Positions 8,142 through 15,105 of a stretch of 18,349 nucleotides of DNA are shown here, in pieces (position 1 is the first letter of the stretch; the number at the start of each line of letters is the position of its first letter). Position numbers and translations under genes: made by a program. Below the pieces are notes generated by a model, which worked only from the letters and a program-made list of their open reading frames with translations, did no database searches and was not told the DNA's origin. The DNA comes from Propionibacteriaceae bacterium (GTDB lineage: Bacteria; Actinomycetota; Actinomycetes; Propionibacteriales; Propionibacteriaceae), in assembly GCA_031268065.1 (NCBI GenBank), contig JAIRXX010000086.1, positions 1 to 18,349 on the forward strand. Direction: 5' to 3'.

Positions 8142-8168
8142 TGTGACACTGGCTACCAAAATGGTTCC
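8142..8168 (-). promoter_or_regulatory. Possible ECF-type promoter for the ABC genes
   Basis: Minus strand: GGAACC (8168-8163), 15 bases, GTCACA (8147-8142). This resembles the GGAAC/GTC pattern of many ECF sigma promoters. It would start transcription near 8135, placing both hairpins in the 5' leader. The only sigma factor gene nearby is the one at 9779-10327. Confidence 0.35.
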
Positions 8169-8242
8169 TTTTGCTCGTCTGACGGACTGGCTCGTGGCCT
8201 AAACTGAGCGGAGTAAGAGCCAGCCGAAGCGAAACACAGGTT

Positions 8243-8713
8243 TCAACAGGTCAGGCTTACATAGGCCCGGGTGATGTTGGTGGTGGTTCCTGGTTTCACA
8301 CTTGCGACGGTCGTTGTGGACCTCTTGACAGTGATGTTCTTTGCGGCTCGGCTGTTTGTGACTGAGCTGACCTGAAATGTAGTGACGGAGTACGTCGCCG
8401 GGCAGGCACTGTACTCGTAGCGACTGCCGCTTCCATTGGCTCCCGCGTGGGCGCAGTAGTTACCACTCGCGCACGATGAGGTTGCCTTCGCGCCCTTCGT
8501 GGCGTTAGGTTGCGTGTCCGGCGCTACCACGAGCTTGACTCCATCCGGCCAGACAACTTCGTTGGGCGAGATTACAGTTCCTCCTGGTCGCGCCTGCAAC
8601 GCCAGATCGATCATCTCTTTCCCGTCGTCTGCTGCTACCGATTCAGTAGACGTTAGACACCAAAACGACACTGCAAGCACCGCCACGCAGATACGTAGTC
8701 TTTTCAAATGCAT
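8243..8713 (-). CDS. Small secreted four-cysteine protein (I36-inhibitor-like)
   Basis: A 156-residue protein with a clear signal peptide: basic start MHLKRLR, hydrophobic core to about residue 20, and a likely cleavage after SVA (27/28). The mature part holds PGGTVISPNEVVWPDG (43-58), a CASGNYCAHAG motif (81-91), and four cysteines (81, 87, 104, 156), which could form two disulphides. The C-terminal third is rich in Thr, Ser and Val and looks like beta strands. The pattern recalls actinobacterial secreted proteins of the peptidase-inhibitor I36-like group, but the match is partial and I do not assign inhibition. Cys19 lies in the signal core without a good lipobox. GAGGAAAGG precedes the ATG. 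It sits between the CU044_5270-type gene and the ABC genes on the same strand, making it a candidate substrate, ligand or partner of the transporter. Confidence 0.72.
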   Translation of the reverse strand: MHLKRLRICVAVLAVSFWCLTSTESVAADDGKEMIDLALQARPGGTVISPNEVVWPDGVKLVVAPDTQPNATKGAKATSSCASGNYCAHAGANGSGSRYEYSACPATYSVTTFQVSSVTNSRAAKNITVKRSTTTVASVKPGTTTNITRAYVSLTC

Positions 8714-8789
8714 TTGTGAACCTTTCCTCTCGTAGTTCGCAAGGCATATTGTCTACAACCAGCCAGATGTGACAATTGCTGGTCACTGA

Positions 8790-9791
8790 CTACTCCCAGG
8801 CGGTATAGCTGACCACTGCGGGACTGGGGATGTCGGTTCGGCTGGTGCCGATATAAATGGTCTCGTAGCCTGCTATATGACCTGTATTGGCGTCCAGCAG
8901 AAGCAGTTCTTGTTGTTCGGCCCAGGTTGCGGAGCGGAGCACGTAGACGGAGCGACTTAAGCGATCCTCGCACTCCCCAGCCAGCTCCAAGCCAGGTATT
9001 GTCGCCAGGTATTCCAGAAGCCCTGCTTCTTGACGGGGATTGATAGTCCTTCCGTACATCACCGCAACGACACGATTAATCGCAGTGGTACTCTCTGGCT
9101 CACCTTGGCTTGGTATGTTCTCTGCAAAGTACGCGGAAAACTCGGCAGCGTCCTCAGGCAGCGGCGGCAAGGCTGGGGGCTGGTCTTCCTCAGTGTAGAT
9201 ATCTCGCTCAAGGAGCGTTCCCGGTTTTGGGAGCGCAGGATCTACGACGGGGCTGCCTGCAATGTCGTAGGGCTCATCTGCGTAGCTAGCCCGCGCCGCG
9301 ACACCCCATGCAGCTAGTGTGTAAACGTACTTCTCAGGTTGGATCACGGATGTTCTGACTGGCTGCCCCTGAGCGTCAACCTTCGTCGCCAACCCCCAGA
9401 CGTGCTCGACGATCTCCCTACGAGTGGACCTATCCGGCTGAACTGCGGATAGCTGAGAAAGGTCGTTCAAGACCGTTGCCACATCATGATTCGCCTGAAT
9501 CGTTTTCAGCATTGGCGGGGTGGCTGCGTAGGCGTGAGCGGGAACCTGCCCAGCTACGGTGACGACAATCGTAGCCACCAGCACGGTGGCTGCTGCAGAG
9601 ACCAGCCACCTCATTCTCTGCCTGGCCCGTTTCCGAGAAACGGACTTCCGTTCAATCCGTTGCGTAATGTCTTTGTTTGCCAGCATGGCTGGAGTCTTGG
9701 CGAGAATTCTCTTCAGGTACGCATCATCGGCCGCAGACAGATGTTCGTCATCGGGTTTCGCTGCTCTAAGTAGCTCTTCTATGCGATCCAT
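8790..9791 (-). CDS. CU044_5270-type membrane protein, likely partner of the ECF sigma factor
   Basis: This 333-residue single-pass protein has a cytoplasmic N-terminus of about 60 residues (MDRIEELLRAAKPDDEH...), a basic stretch SVSRKRARQRMR, one membrane helix (about 62-80) and a 250-residue exported domain. That arrangement, and the gene's overlap with a sigma factor gene, match the CU044_5270 family, which is commonly encoded next to ECF sigma factors in actinobacteria. It has no HxxxCxxC zinc anti-sigma motif, so if it restrains the sigma factor it does so in another way. Its ATG lies inside the sigma gene with a 13-base overlap and GGGGGTGG as ribosome site, showing tight coupling. The exported domain would be free to sense a surface signal; that role is inference. 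Confidence 0.75.
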   Translation of the reverse strand: MDRIEELLRAAKPDDEHLSAADDAYLKRILAKTPAMLANKDITQRIERKSVSRKRARQRMRWLVSAAATVLVATIVVTVAGQVPAHAYAATPPMLKTIQANHDVATVLNDLSQLSAVQPDRSTRREIVEHVWGLATKVDAQGQPVRTSVIQPEKYVYTLAAWGVAARASYADEPYDIAGSPVVDPALPKPGTLLERDIYTEEDQPPALPPLPEDAAEFSAYFAENIPSQGEPESTTAINRVVAVMYGRTINPRQEAGLLEYLATIPGLELAGECEDRLSRSVYVLRSATWAEQQELLLLDANTGHIAGYETIYIGTSRTDIPSPAVVSYTAWE

Positions 9792-10327
9792 CTGTCCACC
9801 CCCTCAACGACCGACGTGTCACCATTACTGTAGAGCTTCGCAAAAGCTCGCTTGGCGCGCTTCAATCTTGTCCTGAAAGCCATTGCACCGATCTCCAACG
9901 CTTTGGAGGCTTCCTCGCCTGACAGGTCGCACCAATATGCAAGCACGAGCACTTCACGGTGCTGCTCCGCCAGGTTTTCGAGGCACTGCCGCACATCAAG
10001 CAGGGTATCAACAGACTCACCCTGAGTGGACTGCTGGAGTGCCTGGTTAAGGGGTACGGTTTGGTGTCTGCGCTGTGAGCGGTAGTAGTCCCCAAGTTTG
10101 TTGCGCAGCACCTTAAATAGCCAAGAGCGATTTGGCAGTTCGTTCATTTGGATCGCTTTTGCCCAAAATAGTTCGAACGCATCGGCACTTATACTCTCAG
10201 GATCGGGATGGCCAACAGCATTGATGCTGACAAACCGCACCGCCAGACGGAAATTAGCCTGAAAAAACGCCGAGAATCTCTCTTCGATCTCATCTAGCGT
10301 AGCTGGCAGTTTCGATGGCTCACGCAA
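9779..10327 (-). CDS. ECF-type RNA polymerase sigma factor
   Basis: A two-domain sigma-70-family protein of about 182 residues. Region 2 includes an ISADAFELFWAKA helix and SWLFKVLRNKLGDYYRSQRRH, the core-binding and -10 recognition part. Region 4 includes LAEQHREVLVLAYWCDLSGEEASKALE followed by a positively charged helix (FRTRLKRAKRAF) for -35 recognition. Regions 1 and 3 are absent, as in ECF factors. I choose the TTG at 10327 because GGAGG (10340-10336) lies eight bases upstream and the homology begins soon after. A GTG at 10381 would add 18 unlikely residues and lacks a ribosome site. It overlaps the membrane-protein gene downstream and probably drives the whole cassette. Confidence 0.87.
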   Translation of the reverse strand: MREPSKLPATLDEIEERFSAFFQANFRLAVRFVSINAVGHPDPESISADAFELFWAKAIQMNELPNRSWLFKVLRNKLGDYYRSQRRHQTVPLNQALQQSTQGESVDTLLDVRQCLENLAEQHREVLVLAYWCDLSGEEASKALEIGAMAFRTRLKRAKRAFAKLYSNGDTSVVEGVDRWIA

Positions 10328-10465
10328 GTCAACAGCCTCCAGGAAGCAAGAATAGGAAAAATACACACTACCACTTCCCACAGCACAAAGGGGAAGAAAT
10401 TACCTGTTCTGCCCGCCAAACTCAGACAACCTCAAGGAATCTGGCGACCGCGGACACCCGTGAAC

Positions 10466-10687
10466 CTAGCAGCGGAAAGCCCTCAACTCGTCGCCGCTGG
10501 GGACTTCGGCGTCATCGGGCAGATAGAGCCGCCCATCATGTTCTACAAGCTGCCCCGACACCGGCACCTCGACGCGGAACCCGGTGGCGTCCGCCTCCAC
10601 ATTGACTTTGCCTGGACGCAACCCCAGCGTGTCCCGCAATGCCTTTGGAATGACCATTCGTCCGGCATCACCAATGGTCTCAATCAT
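10466..10687 (-). CDS. AbrB/MazE-fold antitoxin (VapB-like), apparently solitary
   Basis: A 73-residue protein starting MIETIGDAGRMVIPKALRD, the classical swapped-hairpin AbrB DNA-binding motif, followed by a short C-terminal arm (LVEHDGRLYLP...ELRAF) as in VapB-type antitoxins that bind PIN-domain toxins. The frame stays open upstream to 10885, but that extension is unlike the family; the ATG at 10687 is where homology starts. There is no clear ribosome site. A TATTCT box about eight bases before the ATG would suit a leaderless transcript. The 84 bases between its stop and position 10381 carry no recognisable PIN toxin, so it may be an orphan antitoxin or transition-state-type regulator. Confidence 0.72.
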   Translation of the reverse strand: MIETIGDAGRMVIPKALRDTLGLRPGKVNVEADATGFRVEVPVSGQLVEHDGRLYLPDDAEVPSGDELRAFRC

Positions 10688-10863
10688 GCCGCAAGAATAC
10701 CACTTGAGAAACCACCGCTGCCGCTGACTTGGGTGCTGGGCGAAGCGCGACACCGCTTTGACTGCGGTCGTTCTGCCCGCAAACACGTGTGGTTTGGCCC
10801 TCCCGGCCCGCACGCCTGAAAGGACGCCGCAGCGCATGTCGGTGTACGCAGTAACATGGCTTC

Positions 10864-11358
10864 GTGAGAGTTCGACTATCCCCAATAATCTTCGCCTTTG
10901 GACTCGTAGGCGCCATTCTCGGCGCCATCGGGGCGGTGTTCCTCCCAGTCGGGTTGGTGTTACTGCTCAACTCGTTCGGGGCAGGGATGCCCCTACTGGT
11001 GATAGGCATCGCATTCCTCGCCTTTGGTGTGCCCGCAGTCACCATCGCTGTGCTGCGGCACCGCCGCCTGAAAAGGATTGTCAGCCTGGGGAACGTCATC
11101 GAAGCCCAAATCGTCAATGTCCGACAGTCCCGACACGTAATGATCAATGACAGCTACCCCTGGCAGATAGTCTGCTACTGGCAGAATCCGGACACCTTTC
11201 AGACACATGAATTCGTCAGCGGATTCTTAAACGATGACCCGCACCCCGCCCTGATGTGGCGCGGACTCACCACACTTCCGGTCTACTTCGACCCCGCCAA
11301 TCCCAAGGACTACCACTTAGACGTCTCCCCGCTGACCGAACCCCAATCGCTGCGTTAG
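10864..11358 (+). CDS. DUF3592-like two-helix membrane protein
   Basis: A 164-residue protein read from a GTG start, and the only plus-strand gene I can support. Two hydrophobic segments (about 8-35 and 41-64) are followed by RHRRLKR, which puts the rest inside by the positive-inside rule. The soluble domain has the DUF3592 outline: a GNVIEAQIVNV strand, a PWQIVCYW strand, and a closing LPVYFDPANPKDYHLD motif. The family has no known function. It diverges from the antitoxin gene and converges on hipA with a 38-base gap. It does not obviously belong to either neighbouring unit. Confidence 0.75.
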   Translation: MRVRLSPIIFAFGLVGAILGAIGAVFLPVGLVLLLNSFGAGMPLLVIGIAFLAFGVPAVTIAVLRHRRLKRIVSLGNVIEAQIVNVRQSRHVMINDSYPWQIVCYWQNPDTFQTHEFVSGFLNDDPHPALMWRGLTTLPVYFDPANPKDYHLDVSPLTEPQSLR

Positions 11359-11380
11359 CTCGATGCGTCAAGTACACTTT

Positions 11381-11397
11381 GCGCGGACTCCCCGCGC
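11381..11397. terminator. Candidate bidirectional terminator between convergent genes
   Basis: GCGCGG-ACTCC-CCGCGC forms a perfect six-base G+C stem in the short gap between the DUF3592 gene and hipA, touching the hipA stop codon. There is no U-tract, so it is only a weak terminator candidate. Confidence 0.35.
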
Positions 11398-12584
11398 TAC
11401 CCGGCGCGTGTCTGGGCAAGCGGCTTGACGAACCTACCGGCGGCATCGACAGCTTCACCCGGCAGCCCCGCTTCTTGGATTGCGTCTGGCAGCAGCTCTT
11501 GGACTCCAGCGAAGACCGGACGTATCTCGTCCAGCAACCGGCTGGCATCCAATCCTGCGCGCTCAGCCAAAACCACCCAGTCGCTCTCGCGGAACCGTTC
11601 GGGAGAAAACTGGCCGCCAATGTCCATTGCATACAGTTGTCGCACTTTCGGCCAAAGGAAGATCGGCAGCGCGTCATAGATTGGGGCGAGCCGTACCGTG
11701 TCGGCGGCGAACAACAGCACCGAGTAGTTCTTGCCGTGCGCGTCGAAGTTTCCGATGGCTGTGTTGAACGCCAACTGTCTGACGAATTCCCAAACCTGCC
11801 CGTATTCGCGCAGCACGCCGATCACGTCTTGGGCGGCAACCGAGTACTTGTCGTAAGTCGGAAGACCGAGCGACTGCACTAAGTCTTCAGCGTGCAATCG
11901 TAGACCGCCAGCCCTGTCCCAACGTTTCACGGCGAAGACCCTTTCGCCCCGAAACTCCAAAATCTCTGACTCAGATGCGGGTAAGCCAAGCTGTCCGGCT
12001 AGGTCCAAACAGGCTTTCTCCGCTAGGTCCGCACCAGGGTAGGCGTTAGACGTTGGCTTGAGAATATGCGTGGAAGGCACCTCAAAGGTGGACCAGAACC
12101 ATTCGTTTCCCACTCGGGCCAGGGAAAACTTCGCTTGCTGCCCCGCCAGTGACCAGCGTGGCACAATGGCACGCGCCGGGGGTGCCGCCGGGTCACGCCG
12201 CAAAGTGGCGATCCGATAGGCGATATCGTCTTCGGTCGCAGCTAATACCGGCACCGGGTCTCTTTCTGGCATGAGCGGATCAGGTGACAGCGAAAACCTC
12301 CCGGCCACGTCTTCTCCGAGCACTGACAACAGCGAGAACGTATCGTTTCCAACGCCGCTGATCCCGGCTAGACGTTCGCGCACCTCCAGATTGTCGGGCA
12401 GCAGATTGTCTAAGTAGGCGAACGGCTTTTCTTCTCCGAAACTGCCGCCAAAACGCAGCGATAGCGACAACGGCAGCGCCGGTTCCTGGAGGTAGGTCAG
12501 CGCTGCGCGTTCGTCGCCAGTCTGGTCAAATACGGCTGCTGGCTCGTTTTGACCTGATGCAAAAACGTAAAGCCTAGCTGCCAT
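11397..12584 (-). CDS. hipA: HipA-family serine/threonine kinase toxin
   Basis: A 395-residue HipA-type kinase. The glycine-rich motif RWSLAGQQAKFSL (143-155) contains Ser145, aligned with the autophosphorylated Ser150 of E. coli HipA. THILKP (172-177) supplies the ATP-binding lysine. The catalytic loop NFDAHGKN (279-286) gives Asp281 and Asn286, and APIYD (300-304) the metal-binding Asp304. All core catalytic residues are therefore present. The N-terminal part (FGEEKPFAYLDNLLPDN) is the HipA_N/couple_hipA region. E. coli HipA phosphorylates glutamyl-tRNA synthetase, but other family members have other targets, so the target here is open. It overlaps hipB by 11 bases, the usual antitoxin-first order. 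Confidence 0.92.
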   Translation of the reverse strand: MAARLYVFASGQNEPAAVFDQTGDERAALTYLQEPALPLSLSLRFGGSFGEEKPFAYLDNLLPDNLEVRERLAGISGVGNDTFSLLSVLGEDVAGRFSLSPDPLMPERDPVPVLAATEDDIAYRIATLRRDPAAPPARAIVPRWSLAGQQAKFSLARVGNEWFWSTFEVPSTHILKPTSNAYPGADLAEKACLDLAGQLGLPASESEILEFRGERVFAVKRWDRAGGLRLHAEDLVQSLGLPTYDKYSVAAQDVIGVLREYGQVWEFVRQLAFNTAIGNFDAHGKNYSVLLFAADTVRLAPIYDALPIFLWPKVRQLYAMDIGGQFSPERFRESDWVVLAERAGLDASRLLDEIRPVFAGVQELLPDAIQEAGLPGEAVDAAGRFVKPLAQTRAG

Positions 12585-12861
12585 AGCTGGCCATCACTTC
12601 GTCGGGGTCTAGATCTTCGAAGCGTTTACCAGTGGGCACTGACGGCAGGGCCAGGGCGTGGATATCGAGCGCGTGCAGGATAGCCAAAACCTTGTCCAAC
12701 TCGGCTCTAGGATGGCCCTGTTCTATTGCGATGAGAAATTTTCTAGACACTCCGGCTTTCTCGGCAAGTTCTGCCTGTGTCATCCGCAGCGCCGCACGCT
12801 CGGCCCTGACTGTGGTGGCCACATCGTCGGCGGTAGCCAGAAAGCGGTTACGAGACATCAT
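12574..12861 (-). CDS. hipB: HipB-like XRE-family antitoxin/regulator
   Basis: A 95-residue DNA-binding protein with an XRE helix-turn-helix (about residues 16-70). The core is RMTQAELAEKAGVSRKFLIAIEQG. It is followed by a helix around LDKVLAILHALDIHAL and a short acidic tail (FEDLDPDEV). Such proteins bind and neutralise HipA and repress their own operon. Two adjacent ATG codons (12861 and 12858) could start it; neither has a strong ribosome site. A TAGAAT box about nine bases upstream hints at a leaderless or nearly leaderless transcript. The 11-base overlap with hipA supports co-translation. Confidence 0.9.
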   Translation of the reverse strand: MMSRNRFLATADDVATTVRAERAALRMTQAELAEKAGVSRKFLIAIEQGHPRAELDKVLAILHALDIHALALPSVPTGKRFEDLDPDEVMASYGS

Positions 12862-13024
12862 GTAGCGATTCTATCACTCAATGTCACCGTTCGCGCACAT
12901 TAAACTGCACCGCAAACCAAACAACAGCCGTAACCACTATCTGGATGCCCGCTAGCTGACCGATCCCCGCCCCGGTAGCTGCGCTAGCTGACGAACGAAA
13001 ACCAAGCCCGCTGGGCGCGACAGG
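12862..13024. other. Intergenic region upstream of hipBA
   Basis: The region should contain the hipBA promoter: a TAGAAT -10-like box lies close to the start codon, but no good -35 partner is visible. It also holds two copies of CGCTAGCTGAC about 30 bases apart (near 12953-13000), just downstream of the alcohol dehydrogenase stop. Their role is unknown. Confidence 0.35.
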
Positions 13025-14065
13025 TTAGATGGTCGCGGTGTCGATTACGTAGCGGTAGCGGACTTGGGATTTCACCACTTTGTCGTAGGCTTCGTTGATC
13101 TGGTCGGCGGAGATTACCTCTACTTGGGCGGCCAGGCCGTGCTCGGCGCAGAAGTCGAGCATTTCCTGGGTTTCGGCAACTCCGGCTAGCTGCGAACCGG
13201 CGAGGATGCGGTTGCCGCCCACCAACGACTGCATTTTCAGCGTCACCGGGTGTTCCGGAAGGCCGACGTCCACGAATGCCGCGTTGATCTTCAAGCATTC
13301 AAGCAGCGCGTCCAGGTCGGAATCGGACGCGGCGACGGTGGAAACTATCAGGTCGAAACTGCGCCGCAGCTTCTTCAGCGTGTCTGGTTCATTCAGCGCG
13401 TAATACTCGCTGGCGCCGAAACGATGGCCATCGGCCTGCTTGGAGCGGGTCTGGCTGATGACCGCCACATCGGCGCCCATCGCGGCTGCTATCTGCACGC
13501 CCATGTGTCCCAAGCCGCCCATGCCGACGATGGCCACCCGCTTACCCGGCCCCGCGCCCCATCTCTTCAGCGGAGCGTAGGTGGTGATGCCAGCGCACAG
13601 CAGCGGGGCTGCCTTGTCGAGCGGAATCGAGCTGGGAATACGCAGCGCGTAATCCGCTTCTACGGTGAAAACTGTGGAGTAACCGCCCGCCGTCGGCAAC
13701 CCGTCCCTGCCGGTGTCGGCATAGGTGTAGATCGCTTCCGGGCAGAATTGCTCCTGGCCGCCTTCGCACAGTTCGCATTTGCCGCAGGAATCCACGTAGC
13801 AACCCACGCCGACCAAATCTCCGACCTGGTACTTGGTCACCTGGGAGCCAACCTGGGTGACGACACCGGCCAACTCATGGCCGGGCACCAGCGGATAGTT
13901 CACCGGACCCCATTCGCCGCGCGCGGTGTGGATGTCAGAGTGGCAGACTCCGGCAAATTTGATGTCGAAAAGGATTTCGGTCGGGCCAGGCTCACGCCTG
14001 GTGATGGTGGCAGGATGGAAGCGCCCAGTCGGGGAATCGATGGCATAAGCGCGTGCAGTAGGCAT
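13025..14065 (-). CDS. YahK/AdhC-type NADP-dependent zinc alcohol dehydrogenase
   Basis: A 346-residue medium-chain dehydrogenase of the cinnamyl-alcohol-dehydrogenase-like branch, which mainly reduces aldehydes to primary alcohols with NADPH. Catalytic zinc ligands are Cys41 (GVCHSD), His63-Glu64 (PGHELAG) and Cys157 (LLCAGITTY). Structural-zinc cysteines are 94, 97, 100 and 108. The nucleotide-binding motif is GMGGLG (181-186), followed by SQTRSK, which suits NADP(H). AAGGG precedes the ATG. It lies 127 bases after the DeoR-type regulator gene on the same strand. It may be the last gene of the catabolic set, perhaps removing an aldehyde product, or an independent detoxification gene. It is distinct from the sorbitol-type dehydrogenase at 3485-4507. 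Confidence 0.92.
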   Translation of the reverse strand: MPTARAYAIDSPTGRFHPATITRREPGPTEILFDIKFAGVCHSDIHTARGEWGPVNYPLVPGHELAGVVTQVGSQVTKYQVGDLVGVGCYVDSCGKCELCEGGQEQFCPEAIYTYADTGRDGLPTAGGYSTVFTVEADYALRIPSSIPLDKAAPLLCAGITTYAPLKRWGAGPGKRVAIVGMGGLGHMGVQIAAAMGADVAVISQTRSKQADGHRFGASEYYALNEPDTLKKLRRSFDLIVSTVAASDSDLDALLECLKINAAFVDVGLPEHPVTLKMQSLVGGNRILAGSQLAGVAETQEMLDFCAEHGLAAQVEVISADQINEAYDKVVKSQVRYRYVIDTATI

Positions 14066-14192
14066 TTGGAGAGCCCTTCATTCGGATAGTGACCTTACGT
14101 TCGTATAGCGTTAAAATCTAGAATTCTCGCCACTGCCAACCTACTACGCGCAACGCCACGCCAGCCAGACCGACAATAAGCCAACGACGGCT

Positions 14193-15014
14193 CTAGCCGT
14201 GTCGAATCGGTTCACTCGGCAGCACTTCACCGGCGACGACGACGTTGGTGCCGTAGCTGCGCAGCCGGGAGATATGCTCCGCAGAAGTCTCGTAATCCAC
14301 GATCACCAAGTCAAATTCCTGGACATGCACCAATTCATATAGGGCGCGTTTCTCGAATTTTGTGTGGTCAACGAGCAGAATCCGCCGCGCGGCACATTCA
14401 AACATCGCCCGCTTCACCTCGATCATCTCCTGATGTTGGTGGAAGCAGGTGTCGTCTACGATGCCGGAACTCGACATGATGAACAGGTCGGCCCGCACCC
14501 GCCTTATCTGGGAAGCGGTCATCGGCCCCATGAAAGAATCGCACCAGCCGTAATATGTGCCACCCAGCGCGACCAGCGAAAGCCCGCTGGCATTGCGCAA
14601 TTCCGACAGCAGCGGCATCGAATAGGTGATGACGGTGAGCGGGGTCTTCTGCGTGAGCAGCGGGGCAACTCGGCGGACAGTCGTTGAATCGTCTAGGAAA
14701 ACCGCTTCCCCCGGCTCGATGTACTGCACCGCCGCCTGGGCGAGGATGGCTTTCTCAGCCGCCTGGCGCCCCACCCGATAAGTGACCGAAGACTCCACAA
14801 CGCTGGTGGCGAGCGCGGTGACCAGGCCGCGGTATTTACGCAGAATCTCCCGCGCCTGCAGATCGTCCACATCGCGGTGGACCGTCATCAGCGACACGTT
14901 AAAACGGGTGGCTATGTCCTCCAGGCGCAGCGGACCCTCCTGCATTACCGCTTCGGCTATCTCTTGACGGCGAGTCTCCCGCCGTGAACGCCGAGAAGTT
15001 TGCTCGGTAATCAT
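14193..15014 (-). CDS. DeoR-family transcriptional regulator
   Basis: A 273-residue regulator with a DeoR N-terminal helix-turn-helix (about 28-60, LRLEDIATRFNVSLMTVHRDVDDL) and the C-terminal sugar-phosphate-isomerase-like effector domain (AVFLDDSTTVRRVAPLL, TVITYSMPLLSELR, VALGGTYY, LLVDHTKFEKRALYELV). These regulators usually bind a phosphorylated sugar intermediate and repress catabolic operons. I choose the ATG at 15014, with AGGG just upstream, over a longer in-frame start at 15071 that adds a 19-residue Cys/Arg-rich leader unlike the family. It follows the LsrF-type gene by 91 bases, so it may be cotranscribed. It is the natural candidate to control this cluster and possibly the left block. 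Confidence 0.9.
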   Translation of the reverse strand: MITEQTSRRSRRETRRQEIAEAVMQEGPLRLEDIATRFNVSLMTVHRDVDDLQAREILRKYRGLVTALATSVVESSVTYRVGRQAAEKAILAQAAVQYIEPGEAVFLDDSTTVRRVAPLLTQKTPLTVITYSMPLLSELRNASGLSLVALGGTYYGWCDSFMGPMTASQIRRVRADLFIMSSSGIVDDTCFHQHQEMIEVKRAMFECAARRILLVDHTKFEKRALYELVHVQEFDLVIVDYETSAEHISRLRSYGTNVVVAGEVLPSEPIRHG

Positions 15015-15105
15015 AAGCGCCCTATCCACAGTCCAGCTTCGTGCAGTATATCTGCAACGACAGCTGTCCAATCGAGGTGTCTGCTAGGGAAAAGGCGTGG
15101 AAAAG

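Noticed and set aside
8243..8713. Lipoprotein status of the secreted four-cysteine protein
   Set aside because: Cys19 lies in the hydrophobic core after Ser-Phe-Trp, which is not a lipobox, and a better signal peptidase I site follows at SVA.
8790..9791. Classical zinc anti-sigma factor
   Set aside because: No HxxxCxxC motif in the cytoplasmic part; the layout fits the CU044_5270 group.
10688..10885. N-terminal extension of the AbrB-type antitoxin (start at 10885)
   Set aside because: The added 66 residues resemble no antitoxin and overlap the start of the divergent plus-strand gene; the AbrB domain begins at the ATG at 10687.
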